Of a stretch of 64,000 bases of DNA, positions 1 to 9,181 are shown one piece after another. The position numbers and the translations under genes were made by a program. Source of the DNA: an uncultured Porphyromonadaceae bacterium (GTDB lineage Bacteria; Bacteroidota; Bacteroidia; Bacteroidales; Barnesiellaceae_A). Below the pieces are notes generated by a model. That model saw nothing but the letters and a program-made list of their open reading frames with translations. It was not told where the DNA came from and searched no databases. Position 1 is the stretch's first letter. Each line of letters starts with the position of its first letter. The DNA is taken from assembly GCA_900538705.1 (NCBI GenBank), contig UPZG01000002.1:62001-126000 (forward strand). The letters are read 5' to 3'.

Positions 1-1
1 C

Positions 2-1120
2 GCCAACAGCGACTATACCGTAGTTATCGACGCTAACAGCAAAACAGTAGACGGAGTAAGCTATACACAACGTATCAAATCGGGTGGTTCTTCACAACTC
101 GACTCTCTAACAAACGCTCCTCTTGCTCGCGTATACGAATTCCCCGTTTCTGGTCCTGGTACAGTTGAGTATGTTATGACCTCTTCTTCTAGCACCGGTA
201 CAGGTCGTTTCGCAAACTTCGTTGTTAATGGTGATACCATTTCTAAACAAGAAGCTCCTGTAAAAGGTGAGCTCTCAGCTACAGGTGTTGAGAAATATTC
301 ATTCGAGTATACCGGTGAAGCCGGCACAATGCAAATCGTATTCACCGGTGGTGGTGGTGTCAACATGTACATGGTTAGCTATACCGCTGGTGAAGGTGGT
401 GGCGAAACTCCTGACACTCCTGATACTCCCGACCAACCTGGTGAAGGATGGGTATTCGATGCAGCATCTCTCGCAGTTCAAGCTTATAGCGAAGATGTAG
501 TAAGCGGTATCTACACATTCCTCTGCAACGGTAAAACTTGGGAAGTTGATGCTAACACAGCTCGCTTTGCAAACGACTCTACCATTCAATACACACAACG
601 TATCAAAGCCAAGAGCAAAAGCAACACTATCAGCATAGCTTGCCCCGAAGCAGGTACTCTCACATTTGGTGTTCGCTCAGGTAGCAACAGCGACGTTACC
701 CGTACATTGGTAGCAACTCAAAACGGAGCAGAACTCTACAACCAACTCGTACTTGAGTCTGATACTCTCGTGCACGGTGAAGGTGCTCCCAGAGCATACC
801 TCACACACGAAGTAGCTGTTCCCACTGCCGGTGAAGTAACCGTTACAATGCCTACCGGAAACCTCAACTACTACTTCATCTCATTCTCAAATGGTCAAAG
901 TGGTGTACAACAAGTTCTCGACCTCGGTAAGCTCTTCATGAGTGGTAATGTAGTTATAGCCGACGGTGCTGCCCGCCTCTATGTTTACGACATCGTAGGT
1001 AAGCTCGTTGCAACAGCCAACGCTTCTGAGTTAGACCTCAACCGCGTATCTCGTGGCATCTACATCATCAAAGCCGTTTACGCTGATGGTCGCACTCAGA
1101 CACTCAAAGTTCGTCGATAA
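2..1120 (+). CDS. Secreted protein with T9SS sorting tail (5' end outside window)
   Basis: The reading frame is open from base 2, so the start codon and signal peptide lie upstream of the window. Seen: two diverged copies of a beta-rich module, each containing the string YTQRIK (near bases 60 and 590), separated by a short linker of TPDTPDTPDQP type. The C-terminus reads like a type A T9SS sorting domain: a YVYDIVGK strand, then SRGIYIIKAV, and a final basic LKVRR. Known for the family: such tails direct export across the outer membrane by the type IX system and are removed at the surface. The function of the module is not recognised; adhesion or carbohydrate binding is possible but not shown. 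A strong terminator follows directly, so this is the last gene of its transcript. Confidence 0.85.
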   Translation, partial: ANSDYTVVIDANSKTVDGVSYTQRIKSGGSSQLDSLTNAPLARVYEFPVSGPGTVEYVMTSSSSTGTGRFANFVVNGDTISKQEAPVKGELSATGVEKYSFEYTGEAGTMQIVFTGGGGVNMYMVSYTAGEGGGETPDTPDTPDQPGEGWVFDAASLAVQAYSEDVVSGIYTFLCNGKTWEVDANTARFANDSTIQYTQRIKAKSKSNTISIACPEAGTLTFGVRSGSNSDVTRTLVATQNGAELYNQLVLESDTLVHGEGAPRAYLTHEVAVPTAGEVTVTMPTGNLNYYFISFSNGQSGVQQVLDLGKLFMSGNVVIADGAARLYVYDIVGKLVATANASELDLNRVSRGIYIIKAVYADGRTQTLKVRR

Positions 1121-1152
1121 GCGGACACATCTCCATACAATTATAATTTCGG

Positions 1153-1185
1153 AACTGCCTTGCCCCAAGCAAGGCAGTTTTTTTT
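1153..1185 (+). terminator. Rho-independent terminator after the T9SS cargo gene
   Basis: A perfect 11-bp stem (AACTGCCTTGC at 1153-1163 with GCAAGGCAGTT at 1169-1179) has a 5-nt loop and is followed by an unbroken T run. It lies 33 bases after the stop codon. Confidence 0.93.
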
Positions 1186-1320
1186 ATTCCTTATATAACT
1201 AAATAAATACATAGCTGTAATCGAGTTTTTTCATACCCACATACCTCTACGCTTCATTTCCCTCTACTCAGACAAAAGCGACAGCCACACTACTCGCGAG
1301 AACGACAAAAAGCAACATAA

Positions 1321-1355
1321 TTTGTTCCTAATTGCCCCCGATTATACTATATTTG
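1321..1355 (+). promoter_or_regulatory. Bacteroidales-type promoter for ispD-recG
   Basis: A TAtaTTTG -7 box is at 1348-1355. TTTG at 1321-1324 could be the -33 box, but its spacing of 23 is longer than the usual 19-21, so only the -7 box is convincing. ispD starts about 60 bases downstream. Confidence 0.45.
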
Positions 1356-1416
1356 CACAAAGGAAAGCGGTTCGTAGCACTACCGTTTCTATACCGAAAA
1401 TTAAGTTGCAACCAAC

Positions 1417-2109
1417 ATGGACAAATATATCGTTATCGTAGCCGGCGGCCACGGCTCACGCATGGGCAGCGACATCCCCAAGCAGTTTCTGACATTATGT
1501 CACAAACCCATACTCATGCACACCATAGAACGTTTAGCAACCGCCGAGCCGCAAGCCCGACTGATAGTGGTACTTCCAGGCAATCAATGCGACGAGTGGC
1601 ACAGACTCTGTCAGAAACATAGTTTCCACCTCAGCCATGTGGTGGTAGAAGGAGGGTGCGACCGTTTCCACTCGGTACTCAATGCCTTGCGACATGTACC
1701 CGACGGAGTTTTGGTTGCCATTCACGACGGTGTGCGACCTTTGGTGAGCGAAATTGTCGTACACGAAGCCTTTGTAACGGCCGAACGCTGTGGTGCTGCC
1801 ATTCCCGTCATGCCGGTCACCGAGAGTCTGCGCGAAATATGTTCCGACAAACTCTCACACGCCGTAGAACGGAGTCGCTTTCGCTGTGTACAAACCCCGC
1901 AGACCTTTGCATCGACCTTGTTAAAAAAGGCTTACGAATTGCCCTACCGCCCCGAGTTTACCGACGACGCTTCGGTCTACGAAGCAGCCGGTCATGAAGT
2001 GACGCTCATAGATGGCAACCGCGAAAACATAAAAATCACCTTCAGGCAAGATCTTTTACTTGCCGAAATACTACTCTCCGACACCTCTCAGCACGATGCC
2101 TTCGCTTAA
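1417..2109 (+). CDS. ispD: 2-C-methyl-D-erythritol 4-phosphate cytidylyltransferase
   Basis: Third enzyme of the MEP isoprenoid pathway: transfers CMP from CTP to 2-C-methyl-D-erythritol 4-phosphate in the cytoplasm. The 230 residues match the usual family length. The N-terminal nucleotide-binding signature AGGHGSRMGSDIPKQF (about residues 9-24) contains the conserved glycines, the Arg and the PKQ lysine. Further family signatures are VAIHDGVRPLVS (about 109-120), with the conserved D-G-x-R-P, and TDDASVYE near the C-terminus. The ATG at 1417 places this motif at the normal distance from the start. The 3' end overlaps the probable recG start by 14 bases, so the two genes are likely translationally coupled in one operon. 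A second isoprenoid gene, the polyprenyl synthetase at 61.9 kb, is far away and not part of this operon. Confidence 0.96.
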   Translation: MDKYIVIVAGGHGSRMGSDIPKQFLTLCHKPILMHTIERLATAEPQARLIVVLPGNQCDEWHRLCQKHSFHLSHVVVEGGCDRFHSVLNALRHVPDGVLVAIHDGVRPLVSEIVVHEAFVTAERCGAAIPVMPVTESLREICSDKLSHAVERSRFRCVQTPQTFASTLLKKAYELPYRPEFTDDASVYEAAGHEVTLIDGNRENIKITFRQDLLLAEILLSDTSQHDAFA

Positions 2110-4192
2110 CGAAATGGACATAAAGTTTCTGCCCGGTGTAGGTCCAAAACGAGCCGAGCTATTAGCGCGCGAATTGAACATTCGCTCCTATCGCGACATG
2201 CTCTACTATTTCCCCTATAAATACATCGACCGCAGTAAGACGTACCATATAGCCGAGATAACAGGTACAATGCCCTACATTCAGCTCAAAGGCCATATCG
2301 TTTCTTATACCACACAGGGCGAAGGTGCCCGTCGCAGGCTCATTGCTACTTTTAGCGACGGTACCGGCACAATAGAGCTGGTATGGTTCAAAGGCATCAA
2401 ATACGTTACCGAGCGCTACAAGCCCGGCGTCGAATACACCCTCTTCGGCAAGCCCACTCTCTTCAACGGACGATACAATATAGCCCATCCCGAGATAGAC
2501 CTCGCCGACGACATCATAGACCGCTCGGTAGGACTGCAAGCATACTACAGCACGACCGAACGCATGCGCAATGCCTTTCTCAATTCGCGTACACTCCACA
2601 AAATAATCTATACACTTTGGCACTCTATCCCGGGACAACTGGAAGAGACGCTCACCCCGTCCATCATAGAGCGTTGCCACCTGATGGGCATCAACGACGC
2701 ACTCTATTACATACACTTTCCGCGCCATGCCGAAGACTTACGACGGGCACAAATGCGCCTTAAATTTGAGGAACTTTTCTATCTGCAACTACACCTGCTT
2801 CGCTATGCCCGATTGCGCAACCATCACATTGGAGGACACGTCTTTGCCCACATAGGACAATACTTCAATCGCTTTTATCGCGAAATTCTACCTTTCGACC
2901 TTACAGAAGCGCAAAAACGTGTACTTCGCGAAATCAGAGCCGACGTAGGCAGCGGCCGACAAATGAATAGACTCCTGCAAGGAGACGTGGGCAGCGGTAA
3001 AACCATGGTAGCGCTAATGACAGCACTCATGGCTATCGACAACGGTTATCAAGCCTGCATCATGGCACCCACTGAGATACTTGCCACACAACACTATGAA
3101 AGCATCTCCCAGTGGCTTGCACCACTTGGACTACGCACCGAATTACTCACCGGCTCACGCCGTCGCAGTGAACGGAAGCCTATTTTAGAGGGGTTGGAGA
3201 CCGGTGAGGTCAATCTACTCATCGGGACACATGCACTGCTCGAAGAAGAGGTCGTATTTGAAAATCTCGGTATGGTTATCATCGACGAGCAGCACCGTTT
3301 TGGCGTTGCGCAACGTGCTAAACTCTGGAAGAAAAACACGATTCCACCCCATGTACTGGTCATGACAGCCACTCCCATACCCCGTACCCTTGCCATGACT
3401 GTATATGGTGACCTCGACGTATCGGTCATCGACGAGTTACCCCCGGGACGAAAGCCGGTACAAACCTTGCTACAATACGACAACCGTCGGGCAAGCCTCT
3501 ATGCATCACTGCGACGTCAGTTACAACAAGGGCGGCAAGTTTATATCGTATATCCTCTCATTGAAGAGAGTGAGAAGAGTGACATGAAAAATCTTGTGAC
3601 AGGATACGACACCATATGCTCCAACTTCCCCGAGTACAACGTCTGCATGGTACATGGCAAAATGAAGGCTGCCGAAAAAGAAGAACAGATGCAACGTTTT
3701 GTCAAAGGCGAAGCTCAAATCATGGTTGCCACAACCGTTATAGAAGTAGGTGTAAATGTACCTAACGCTACGGTGATGGTCATTGAAAATGCCGAACGAT
3801 TTGGCCTGGCACAACTTCATCAGCTCCGTGGACGTGTAGGTCGAGGAGCCGACCAGTCCTATTGTATCCTCATGTCGCACTACGACCTTTCTCAAGATAC
3901 CCGCAAACGGCTCGAAATTATGGTAGAGACCAACGACGGTTTCCGTATTGCCGAAGCCGACATGCGCCTGCGCGGTCCCGGCGACATGGAAGGCACACAA
4001 CAAAGCGGTATTGCCTTCGACCTGCGTATTGCCAACCTCGCACGCGACGGTCAAATACTGCAATTGGCACGCGACGTGGCCTCGGGTATTATAGAAGAAG
4101 ACGAACTCCTGGAACGACCTGCCAACTACATACTGCGCCGTGAGCTAGCCCGTAACTATGCCAAAGCCGTCAATTGGGGACAGATAAGCTAA
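2096..4192 (+). CDS. recG: ATP-dependent DNA helicase RecG
   Basis: Monomeric superfamily 2 helicase that remodels stalled replication forks and branch-migrates Holliday junctions. Seen from the ATG at 2096 (MPSLNEMDIKFLPGVG): an N-terminal wedge/OB region with FLPGVGPKRAELL; Walker A QGDVGSGKT; Walker B with DEQH (VIIDEQHRFG); motif III TATPIPRTLAM; and motif VI QLRGRVGRG. Length, about 698 residues, is normal for the family. The frame is also open back to 2060, but starting there would add residues with no family match, and homologues known from this order begin just before DIKFL..GVG, so 2096 is preferred; 2114 is a possible alternative. It overlaps the ispD stop. Confidence 0.96.
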   Translation: MPSLNEMDIKFLPGVGPKRAELLARELNIRSYRDMLYYFPYKYIDRSKTYHIAEITGTMPYIQLKGHIVSYTTQGEGARRRLIATFSDGTGTIELVWFKGIKYVTERYKPGVEYTLFGKPTLFNGRYNIAHPEIDLADDIIDRSVGLQAYYSTTERMRNAFLNSRTLHKIIYTLWHSIPGQLEETLTPSIIERCHLMGINDALYYIHFPRHAEDLRRAQMRLKFEELFYLQLHLLRYARLRNHHIGGHVFAHIGQYFNRFYREILPFDLTEAQKRVLREIRADVGSGRQMNRLLQGDVGSGKTMVALMTALMAIDNGYQACIMAPTEILATQHYESISQWLAPLGLRTELLTGSRRRSERKPILEGLETGEVNLLIGTHALLEEEVVFENLGMVIIDEQHRFGVAQRAKLWKKNTIPPHVLVMTATPIPRTLAMTVYGDLDVSVIDELPPGRKPVQTLLQYDNRRASLYASLRRQLQQGRQVYIVYPLIEESEKSDMKNLVTGYDTICSNFPEYNVCMVHGKMKAAEKEEQMQRFVKGEAQIMVATTVIEVGVNVPNATVMVIENAERFGLAQLHQLRGRVGRGADQSYCILMSHYDLSQDTRKRLEIMVETNDGFRIAEADMRLRGPGDMEGTQQSGIAFDLRIANLARDGQILQLARDVASGIIEEDELLERPANYILRRELARNYAKAVNWGQIS

Positions 4193-4530
4193 GCTTGCAA
4201 GCTCTCTTCAACCATATCGACATGCCCTATACGCCATATCTGCAATACCAAATATTCGTATTTTATTTCTTTTACTGAGACAATCGCTCCACATTATTTC
4301 CCTATTCTTCTCTAAAAAGAGAGAGACAAAAAATACGAAAAGTTAATTAAATCTATAAAATACGTATCATAAATCAAAATATATTAACGAACATGACAAG
4401 GTATCGGATTATTTTCTAACTTTAACCCTTGGAGTTAAAAGCGGACCATCTACTCCCGTAGATTACCACTACGCGAGCCCGCGCAATGAACCATCGATAC
4501 ATACAACCAGCCTTAAAAACTGAACCGATA
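4193..4530 (+). other. Intergenic region upstream of the M23 peptidase
   Basis: 338 bases without a convincing gene. The first part has a small palindrome (AAGCTTGCAAGCTT-like, just after recG). The middle is AT-rich. Near 4417 there is TAacTTTa, which resembles a -7 box with a final A instead of G and may be the promoter of the downstream gene. An in-frame upstream ATG at 4486 exists but is not preferred as a start. Confidence 0.4.
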
Positions 4531-5493
4531 ATGCCCACAAGAAAATCACCTATTGCATTCATACTTGCCTGCTCGCTGTCATGCCTGGCATTCACAGCTA
4601 ATGCAGAAGAGGCGAATGAAACTGTAAACATACACGCTCAACACCACCAGGAGTTACTCGAAGCTCAATCGAACTTGGGAGAAGAGATAAACCTTATAGA
4701 CTCTGTCGCTCTGCAACATCTGGAGGAAGTAAAAGAGATGCTTTTCCCCGCTGCCGACATTTACGGTAACATCTGGAACAAAGAACGTGTCAATCCCTAT
4801 AACATCAAAGGCATGGAGTTACCCGACTCTGCCAATATAGATGTTTCTGACTACTGTATCCCTGCCCCCGGATATATCACCTCGAACTACGGATGGCGTC
4901 GCCGCCGTATGCACCGCGGAGTAGACCTCAAAGTCCAAATTGGTGACACCATACGGGCTGCATTCGACGGTAAGGTACGTCTTACAAAATATGAACGTCG
5001 CGGATATGGCTACTACGTTATCATCCGTCACGACAATGGACTGGAGACCATATACGGTCACCTCTCCAAGTTCCTCGTTAAGCCCGACCAACTTGTCAAA
5101 GCCGGTGAGCCCATTGCCTTAGGTGGCAATACAGGACGTTCTACCGGTGCTCACCTTCACTTTGAGACACGTTACCTGGGCATGGACATCAACCCTAACG
5201 CCATTTTCGATTTTCACGCACAAAAAATACGCAAAGATATTTTTGCTTTCAGTCCCAACCTGTTAGCAAAGAACGGTCCGTCTTCAATACACGTCGACGG
5301 CACCAAATATGGTCCCAACCGCGGACGGACCTATGCTCAAAGCAAGGGAGGCTCTACCTATCGCGTACGCAAGGGTGACACCCTCTCTCACATCTCTATG
5401 CGAAGCGGCGTTTCCATCAACCGCATTTGCCGTCTCAATGGCATTAAGCGGACTTCGACACTAAGACCCGGACAAGTATTAAGATTGAGATAA
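4531..5493 (+). CDS. Secreted M23 peptidase with C-terminal LysM domain
   Basis: Cell-wall endopeptidase candidate. Starting at 4531 gives MPTRKSPIAFILACSLSCLA, a typical signal peptide with likely cleavage after ANA; the in-frame ATG at 4486 would add 15 residues and bury this signal. The LytM/M23 domain has the zinc ligands in HRGVDLKV (H-x3-D) and the HLHFE motif, plus YGWRRRRMHRG and YGHLSKF typical of the fold. A LysM peptidoglycan-binding domain (TYRVRKGDTLSHISMRSGVS through TLRPGQVLRLR) ends the protein. Predicted role: cleavage of peptidoglycan crosslinks or activation of amidases in the periplasm. It is a single gene between recG and the convergent comEC, with its own terminator. Confidence 0.93.
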   Translation: MPTRKSPIAFILACSLSCLAFTANAEEANETVNIHAQHHQELLEAQSNLGEEINLIDSVALQHLEEVKEMLFPAADIYGNIWNKERVNPYNIKGMELPDSANIDVSDYCIPAPGYITSNYGWRRRRMHRGVDLKVQIGDTIRAAFDGKVRLTKYERRGYGYYVIIRHDNGLETIYGHLSKFLVKPDQLVKAGEPIALGGNTGRSTGAHLHFETRYLGMDINPNAIFDFHAQKIRKDIFAFSPNLLAKNGPSSIHVDGTKYGPNRGRTYAQSKGGSTYRVRKGDTLSHISMRSGVSINRICRLNGIKRTSTLRPGQVLRLR

Positions 5494-5523
5494 AACAAGC
5501 AGTAAAGTATTGAAAACAAACCT

Positions 5524-5562
5524 CCCGTGAAGTTCTACACCTTGAATTTCACGGGATTTTTA
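5524..5562 (+). terminator. Terminator between M23 peptidase gene and comEC
   Basis: The perfect stem CCCGTGAA (5524-5531)/TTCACGGG (5548-5555) is followed by ATTTTTAT. It lies between convergent genes; the T run supports use on the + strand. Confidence 0.85.
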
Positions 5563-5586
5563 TATATCATACACATTTGCAAGGCA

Positions 5587-7710
5587 TCAACGCGACGCAT
5601 CATTCACAATCCACGCGCCATCTGTGCTTATATCATGGCACGGAATATCCAACCTACGGCACTCTTCTTGCAAGCGCTCTGCCCTATCGGGATAAATCGC
5701 TGCCGCCAACACCACATGCTGCACATTAAAACTACGGCATAAGTCACTTATCTTTCCACGATAACCTTCAGTAACAACAACATGGTCAATCGTCATTTTC
5801 GCTGTTCTTTGCTGGTAACGCAAGGCATCGTCACCTACCCACAAGATACGCACACCGTAATACGAAACAAAAGGCAGATCGGCATAAAGATGACGTGTAG
5901 CGAGGGTATCGCCGGGATAAACCCGGCAAGCCGACACATCGTAGCGCATGCGCAATTCAGACCCCAGACGAGGTACTCCCGACACCGTATCAGTTGAAAC
6001 CACACAGCCGTTACGTTCTTCGTCCTGCAGCAATAATGTTGTGTAACGACTTGTCGTAGGAACCATACAATAAGACGGTGCCCGACGCAAACTCTCATAA
6101 AGATACAGCCCTTGCAACGCCAACACTATACATAAAGCAACGGGTAACCATTGCAACCCACCATCCTGCAACATTCTCCACACAACGTAAAACAACGCCA
6201 CACAACACACCATCGCAAGCGGCGTCACCCACACACCTTCTATCACAGCCCCAGGCAGCGTTGCTACCACATTCGCTCCATCGGTAAGCAATGTTGTCAA
6301 CCACTCGGTAACGGTAACCAACACTCCATTAGGTAAATGCATCGCCCCGGCAAGCTGTGCCAGCAACGCAGTACAGATAGGGAGGGGCAACAAAGGCACC
6401 AGTAACACATTTGCCAGTAATCCCCATACTGGGATATAATGAAAATAGAAAGCCACAAGAGCGGCCGTTGCAGCTTGCGCCGCCAACGAGACCGACAGCA
6501 ATCCCGATATCCATGTAAGTAATGCGTGGCGGCACTCCATACGCCTTGCCACATCGATATGCGGTGCCAACAGCACAATACCTATGACAGCAGCATAACT
6601 AAGTTGAAACCCCACATCAAAAAGTTGCTGCGGAGCAACGACCAGCACAAAGGTTGCCGACCCGAATAGCGCATTGAGCGTACTGTTACGACGATTCAGC
6701 AGCTGTGCCACCCCTACAAACGTAGCCATCACACAGGCACGCACGACCGAGGGCGATAACCCTGTCACAAAGGCATACCCCCACAAAAAGATAATTGTAA
6801 CAACCCCTCGTACTCCTCGCAAAGGGGTATAACGAAGTGGATAAAACAACAGCCACAGCACAAAAGCTATAATACCCATATGCAATCCACTCACGGCAAG
6901 CATGTGCGACAAGCCTGCTGCCGAGAAGCATTCGCGGACCGTATCGGGAATATCATTCTTGTAACCCCATATCACGGCAGCAAGTAAAGCGGCATTCTCG
7001 TCGCTCAAGCCCATACGATAGAGCGATTGTACGCAGGCCTGTTGCAGATGTTGTGCATAGGTAAGCAATCCGGGACTATCGGTACGGAGCGACAGTTGCC
7101 ACTCGTCGTCTCGCAAATACTGGCTATAAGCGACCCCTTGCAGACGCATATATCGGGCAAAGTCGAAAGCATAAGGCAATTCGGGAGACTTTATGGGCTG
7201 TAACGAAGGCCGAAACAATACAAGATCGCCACGTTGTAGGTGCATCGCAGTATATGACGGCTTGAAGTAAAGCAGCACAGGAAGTGATGCTGTGTGCATC
7301 GTAGTGTCATCGTCAGTCGCTACTATAAGGGCTCGTACCTGCAACGTGTAACGATGCGCTGCAGGTTGCTCCTCGATACGAGCTACAGCAACAGTAGAGT
7401 CATCTACTGGAAACAACTCTGCCGATGGCCGCGAGGCCTCCATCGCCACCATACCAATACACAACATAGCCGCTGTAACAGCTATACCAAGGAAGTATCG
7501 ACGTACAGATGATAGTGGCACTTTGCCACCCGCCACATATATGGCAGCCGTCACGATGGCAATACCGCCACATAGATAAGGAGCAAAGTCGGTAGGAAAA
7601 GCATACTGCACGGCTATACCTGCAGCAAGTGGCAGTGCAAGCCTTGCAAAGGGAACGTGCGCTATACTAAGATGTTGTACCGGTGACATGATTCTCTTCT
7701 CTTGCGACAC
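5587..7710 (-). CDS. comEC: ComEC/Rec2-family DNA-uptake channel protein
   Basis: Polytopic inner-membrane protein of natural transformation, expected to pass single-stranded DNA into the cytoplasm. Of 707 residues, the N-terminal third has two to three membrane helices and an OB-like soluble domain. The central competence domain carries the signature LAVSGLHMG, with FVTGLSPSVVRA and GFQLSYAAVIG typical of the family, among many hydrophobic segments. The C-terminal region (roughly the last 150 residues) resembles the metallo-beta-lactamase-derived domain of longer ComEC proteins, but no HxHxDH metal motif is visible, so nuclease activity is unlikely here. The start could be 7710 or the internal ATG at 7689. 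No other competence gene is nearby. It is divergent from the unknown gene at 7899. Confidence 0.92.
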   Translation of the reverse strand: MSQEKRIMSPVQHLSIAHVPFARLALPLAAGIAVQYAFPTDFAPYLCGGIAIVTAAIYVAGGKVPLSSVRRYFLGIAVTAAMLCIGMVAMEASRPSAELFPVDDSTVAVARIEEQPAAHRYTLQVRALIVATDDDTTMHTASLPVLLYFKPSYTAMHLQRGDLVLFRPSLQPIKSPELPYAFDFARYMRLQGVAYSQYLRDDEWQLSLRTDSPGLLTYAQHLQQACVQSLYRMGLSDENAALLAAVIWGYKNDIPDTVRECFSAAGLSHMLAVSGLHMGIIAFVLWLLFYPLRYTPLRGVRGVVTIIFLWGYAFVTGLSPSVVRACVMATFVGVAQLLNRRNSTLNALFGSATFVLVVAPQQLFDVGFQLSYAAVIGIVLLAPHIDVARRMECRHALLTWISGLLSVSLAAQAATAALVAFYFHYIPVWGLLANVLLVPLLPLPICTALLAQLAGAMHLPNGVLVTVTEWLTTLLTDGANVVATLPGAVIEGVWVTPLAMVCCVALFYVVWRMLQDGGLQWLPVALCIVLALQGLYLYESLRRAPSYCMVPTTSRYTTLLLQDEERNGCVVSTDTVSGVPRLGSELRMRYDVSACRVYPGDTLATRHLYADLPFVSYYGVRILWVGDDALRYQQRTAKMTIDHVVVTEGYRGKISDLCRSFNVQHVVLAAAIYPDRAERLQEECRRLDIPCHDISTDGAWIVNDASR

Positions 7711-7898
7711 GGGCAGTCACGCCACTCAACACAGACATGCGACTTGCAACATCTGTTGTGCCATACAGCGAAGATAATGTAAAAAAATGGTTTTTCTATA
7801 CTTTCTTCCCATTATACAGCCATTTGTCTCACTATTACATTATTCCCTTCCGATAACATCACATCTTTGCACCACACTCTATAATATGACACCGATTT

Positions 7899-8486
7899 AT
7901 GAAACAAAAACAGCATCAACTCGAAGCTCCTTGGGGCAATTTGTTCTCTACTTCCGTCGAATGCGTAAGCCGGCTTCTTCCAGGGTGCAACCGGTTAGAC
8001 CGTCTCGTACATACAGTAAACGGAATAGCTCGTGCCACCGACACCCTCAATGCCGGCTGTGCTTCGCTCCTCGACGATTGCTACGAATCTTTTCTATGGC
8101 TTATTCCCCGTTGCGGGAAAATTAGACACGTAGTCAATGCAACCCGCTGTATTGCCCGCGTAATGCGTCGTTTCGGGCTCGAATGGTCAACTCTTCTCAA
8201 CGAGTGCCGGCATCGGCTCATGCAACTCCTACCCGAATGTGAAGAGCTTACCACCGCAGTGCGCGTCATAAACTGTATTGTATCCATAGCTCCCCTTATC
8301 TCTATCGACGACGAAGAGAATGCTCCCAGTCCCGACAAGGCCGAACATCCCGGCAAGGTACTACCCTTAGCACCGGCGATCGTTACGTCACATATCATAG
8401 AAATACCCCGGTCTTCTCTGCAAGGTCCAGCTCTGGCGAGAGAACGCAATGCAACATCTTGCCTGCTTCGTGGCGACAGACCATAA
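7899..8486 (+). CDS. Unrecognised protein with three Cys-containing tandem repeats
   Basis: 195 residues, no family recognised. Residues about 10-140 hold three tandem units of about 40 residues, each with a short helix ending in a Leu-Pro-x-Cys turn and then a hydrophobic helix: CVSRLLPGC..VHTVNGIARA, CYESFLWLIPRC..VVNATRCIARVM, and CRHRLMQLLPEC..AVRVINCIVSIA. The spacing C-x7-10-C with LP or IP two residues before the second Cys is seen in all three. The last 60 residues look disordered. There is no signal peptide, so it is probably cytoplasmic, where the cysteines could bind metal; that is inference. The start ATG at 7899 follows an AT-rich leader. The protein-level repeat supports coding, but spurious translation cannot be excluded. 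Confidence 0.6.
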   Translation: MKQKQHQLEAPWGNLFSTSVECVSRLLPGCNRLDRLVHTVNGIARATDTLNAGCASLLDDCYESFLWLIPRCGKIRHVVNATRCIARVMRRFGLEWSTLLNECRHRLMQLLPECEELTTAVRVINCIVSIAPLISIDDEENAPSPDKAEHPGKVLPLAPAIVTSHIIEIPRSSLQGPALARERNATSCLLRGDRP

Positions 8487-8522
8487 AAAAACGCCGCAAG
8501 CCCACGGTAAGGCAGCGGCGTT
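8485..8522 (-). terminator. Terminator of the glyS-lemA-FKBP operon
   Basis: The perfect stem AACGCCGC (8490-8497)/GCGGCGTT (8515-8522) is flanked on the low-coordinate side by an A run (8485-8491), which reads as a T tract on the - strand. It may also stop the convergent transcript of the gene ending at 8486. Confidence 0.88.
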
Positions 8523-8544
8523 ATGACAAAAGAAATATTCCTAT

Positions 8545-9135
8545 TTAGTTTACAGGCTTTTCAAGCCCCGGAATACCGCGAAGCTTAATGTCAAATACCA
8601 ATGTCGAATAAGGTAACAATACATCTGATGTATACGCAGCACCATAACCGCAATCTTGCGGAATAATTAACTCGCAGTGGTCGCCCACACGCATGTTGGT
8701 GAGAGCTATAACCCAACCCTTCACGTTGTCCGACAGCTTGCTGCGATATATGCTGTCAGCTGGCTCAGTATTGTCGAAAGAGTCGTCAAACACGACCCCT
8801 TCGTAAGTCGTACCTTTATATATCACATCGATATAGCTTGTAGAGAAGGGACGCATCGAGTCGGCAGTAAGAGTACGGTCGTTATACCAACGCATAAGTA
8901 TCGTCGTCGTAGGGTCCCATGTTGGAGTTACACGAGTATATACAAGATTGCCTTGGGCATCGGTCTCGGCATATTTCTCTTCATAAAATGCCGTATTCTT
9001 CTCACGCCAATCTTTGTAGATAACCCAGTAGTTTTGTTTCTCCTCTTCCTCATCTTTGTCGTTTTTACACGACACAAACCCGAGTACTGCAACGAGCAAT
9101 ACGACAAGGGGCACAAAATATTTGCTTATCTTCAT
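8545..9135 (-). CDS. FKBP-type peptidyl-prolyl isomerase lipoprotein
   Basis: Predicted lipid-anchored prolyl isomerase acting on periplasmic or surface proteins. The start at 9135 (MKISKYF) gives a lipoprotein signal with lipobox VLGFVSC followed by a charged linker NDKDEEEE; the ATG at 9156 would add seven residues before it. The C-terminal half has the FKBP pattern: YKGTTYEGVVFDDSF, then GWVIALTNMRVGDHCELIIP, CGYGAAY, and a final strand STLVFDIKLRGI. Some active-site aromatics appear to differ from canonical FKBP12, so activity is not certain. It is the last gene of the glyS-lemA-FKBP operon and is followed by a strong terminator. Confidence 0.9.
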   Translation of the reverse strand: MKISKYFVPLVVLLVAVLGFVSCKNDKDEEEEKQNYWVIYKDWREKNTAFYEEKYAETDAQGNLVYTRVTPTWDPTTTILMRWYNDRTLTADSMRPFSTSYIDVIYKGTTYEGVVFDDSFDNTEPADSIYRSKLSDNVKGWVIALTNMRVGDHCELIIPQDCGYGAAYTSDVLLPYSTLVFDIKLRGIPGLEKPVN

Positions 9136-9181
9136 ATCTTTATGCTTCGGTTTCACGATTTACATATCACAGCCACACGGT

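Noticed and set aside
8081..8449. 122-codon - strand frame overlapping the Cys-repeat protein
   Set aside because: The + strand frame shows internal protein-level repeats with conserved Cys and Pro, which the - strand frame does not.
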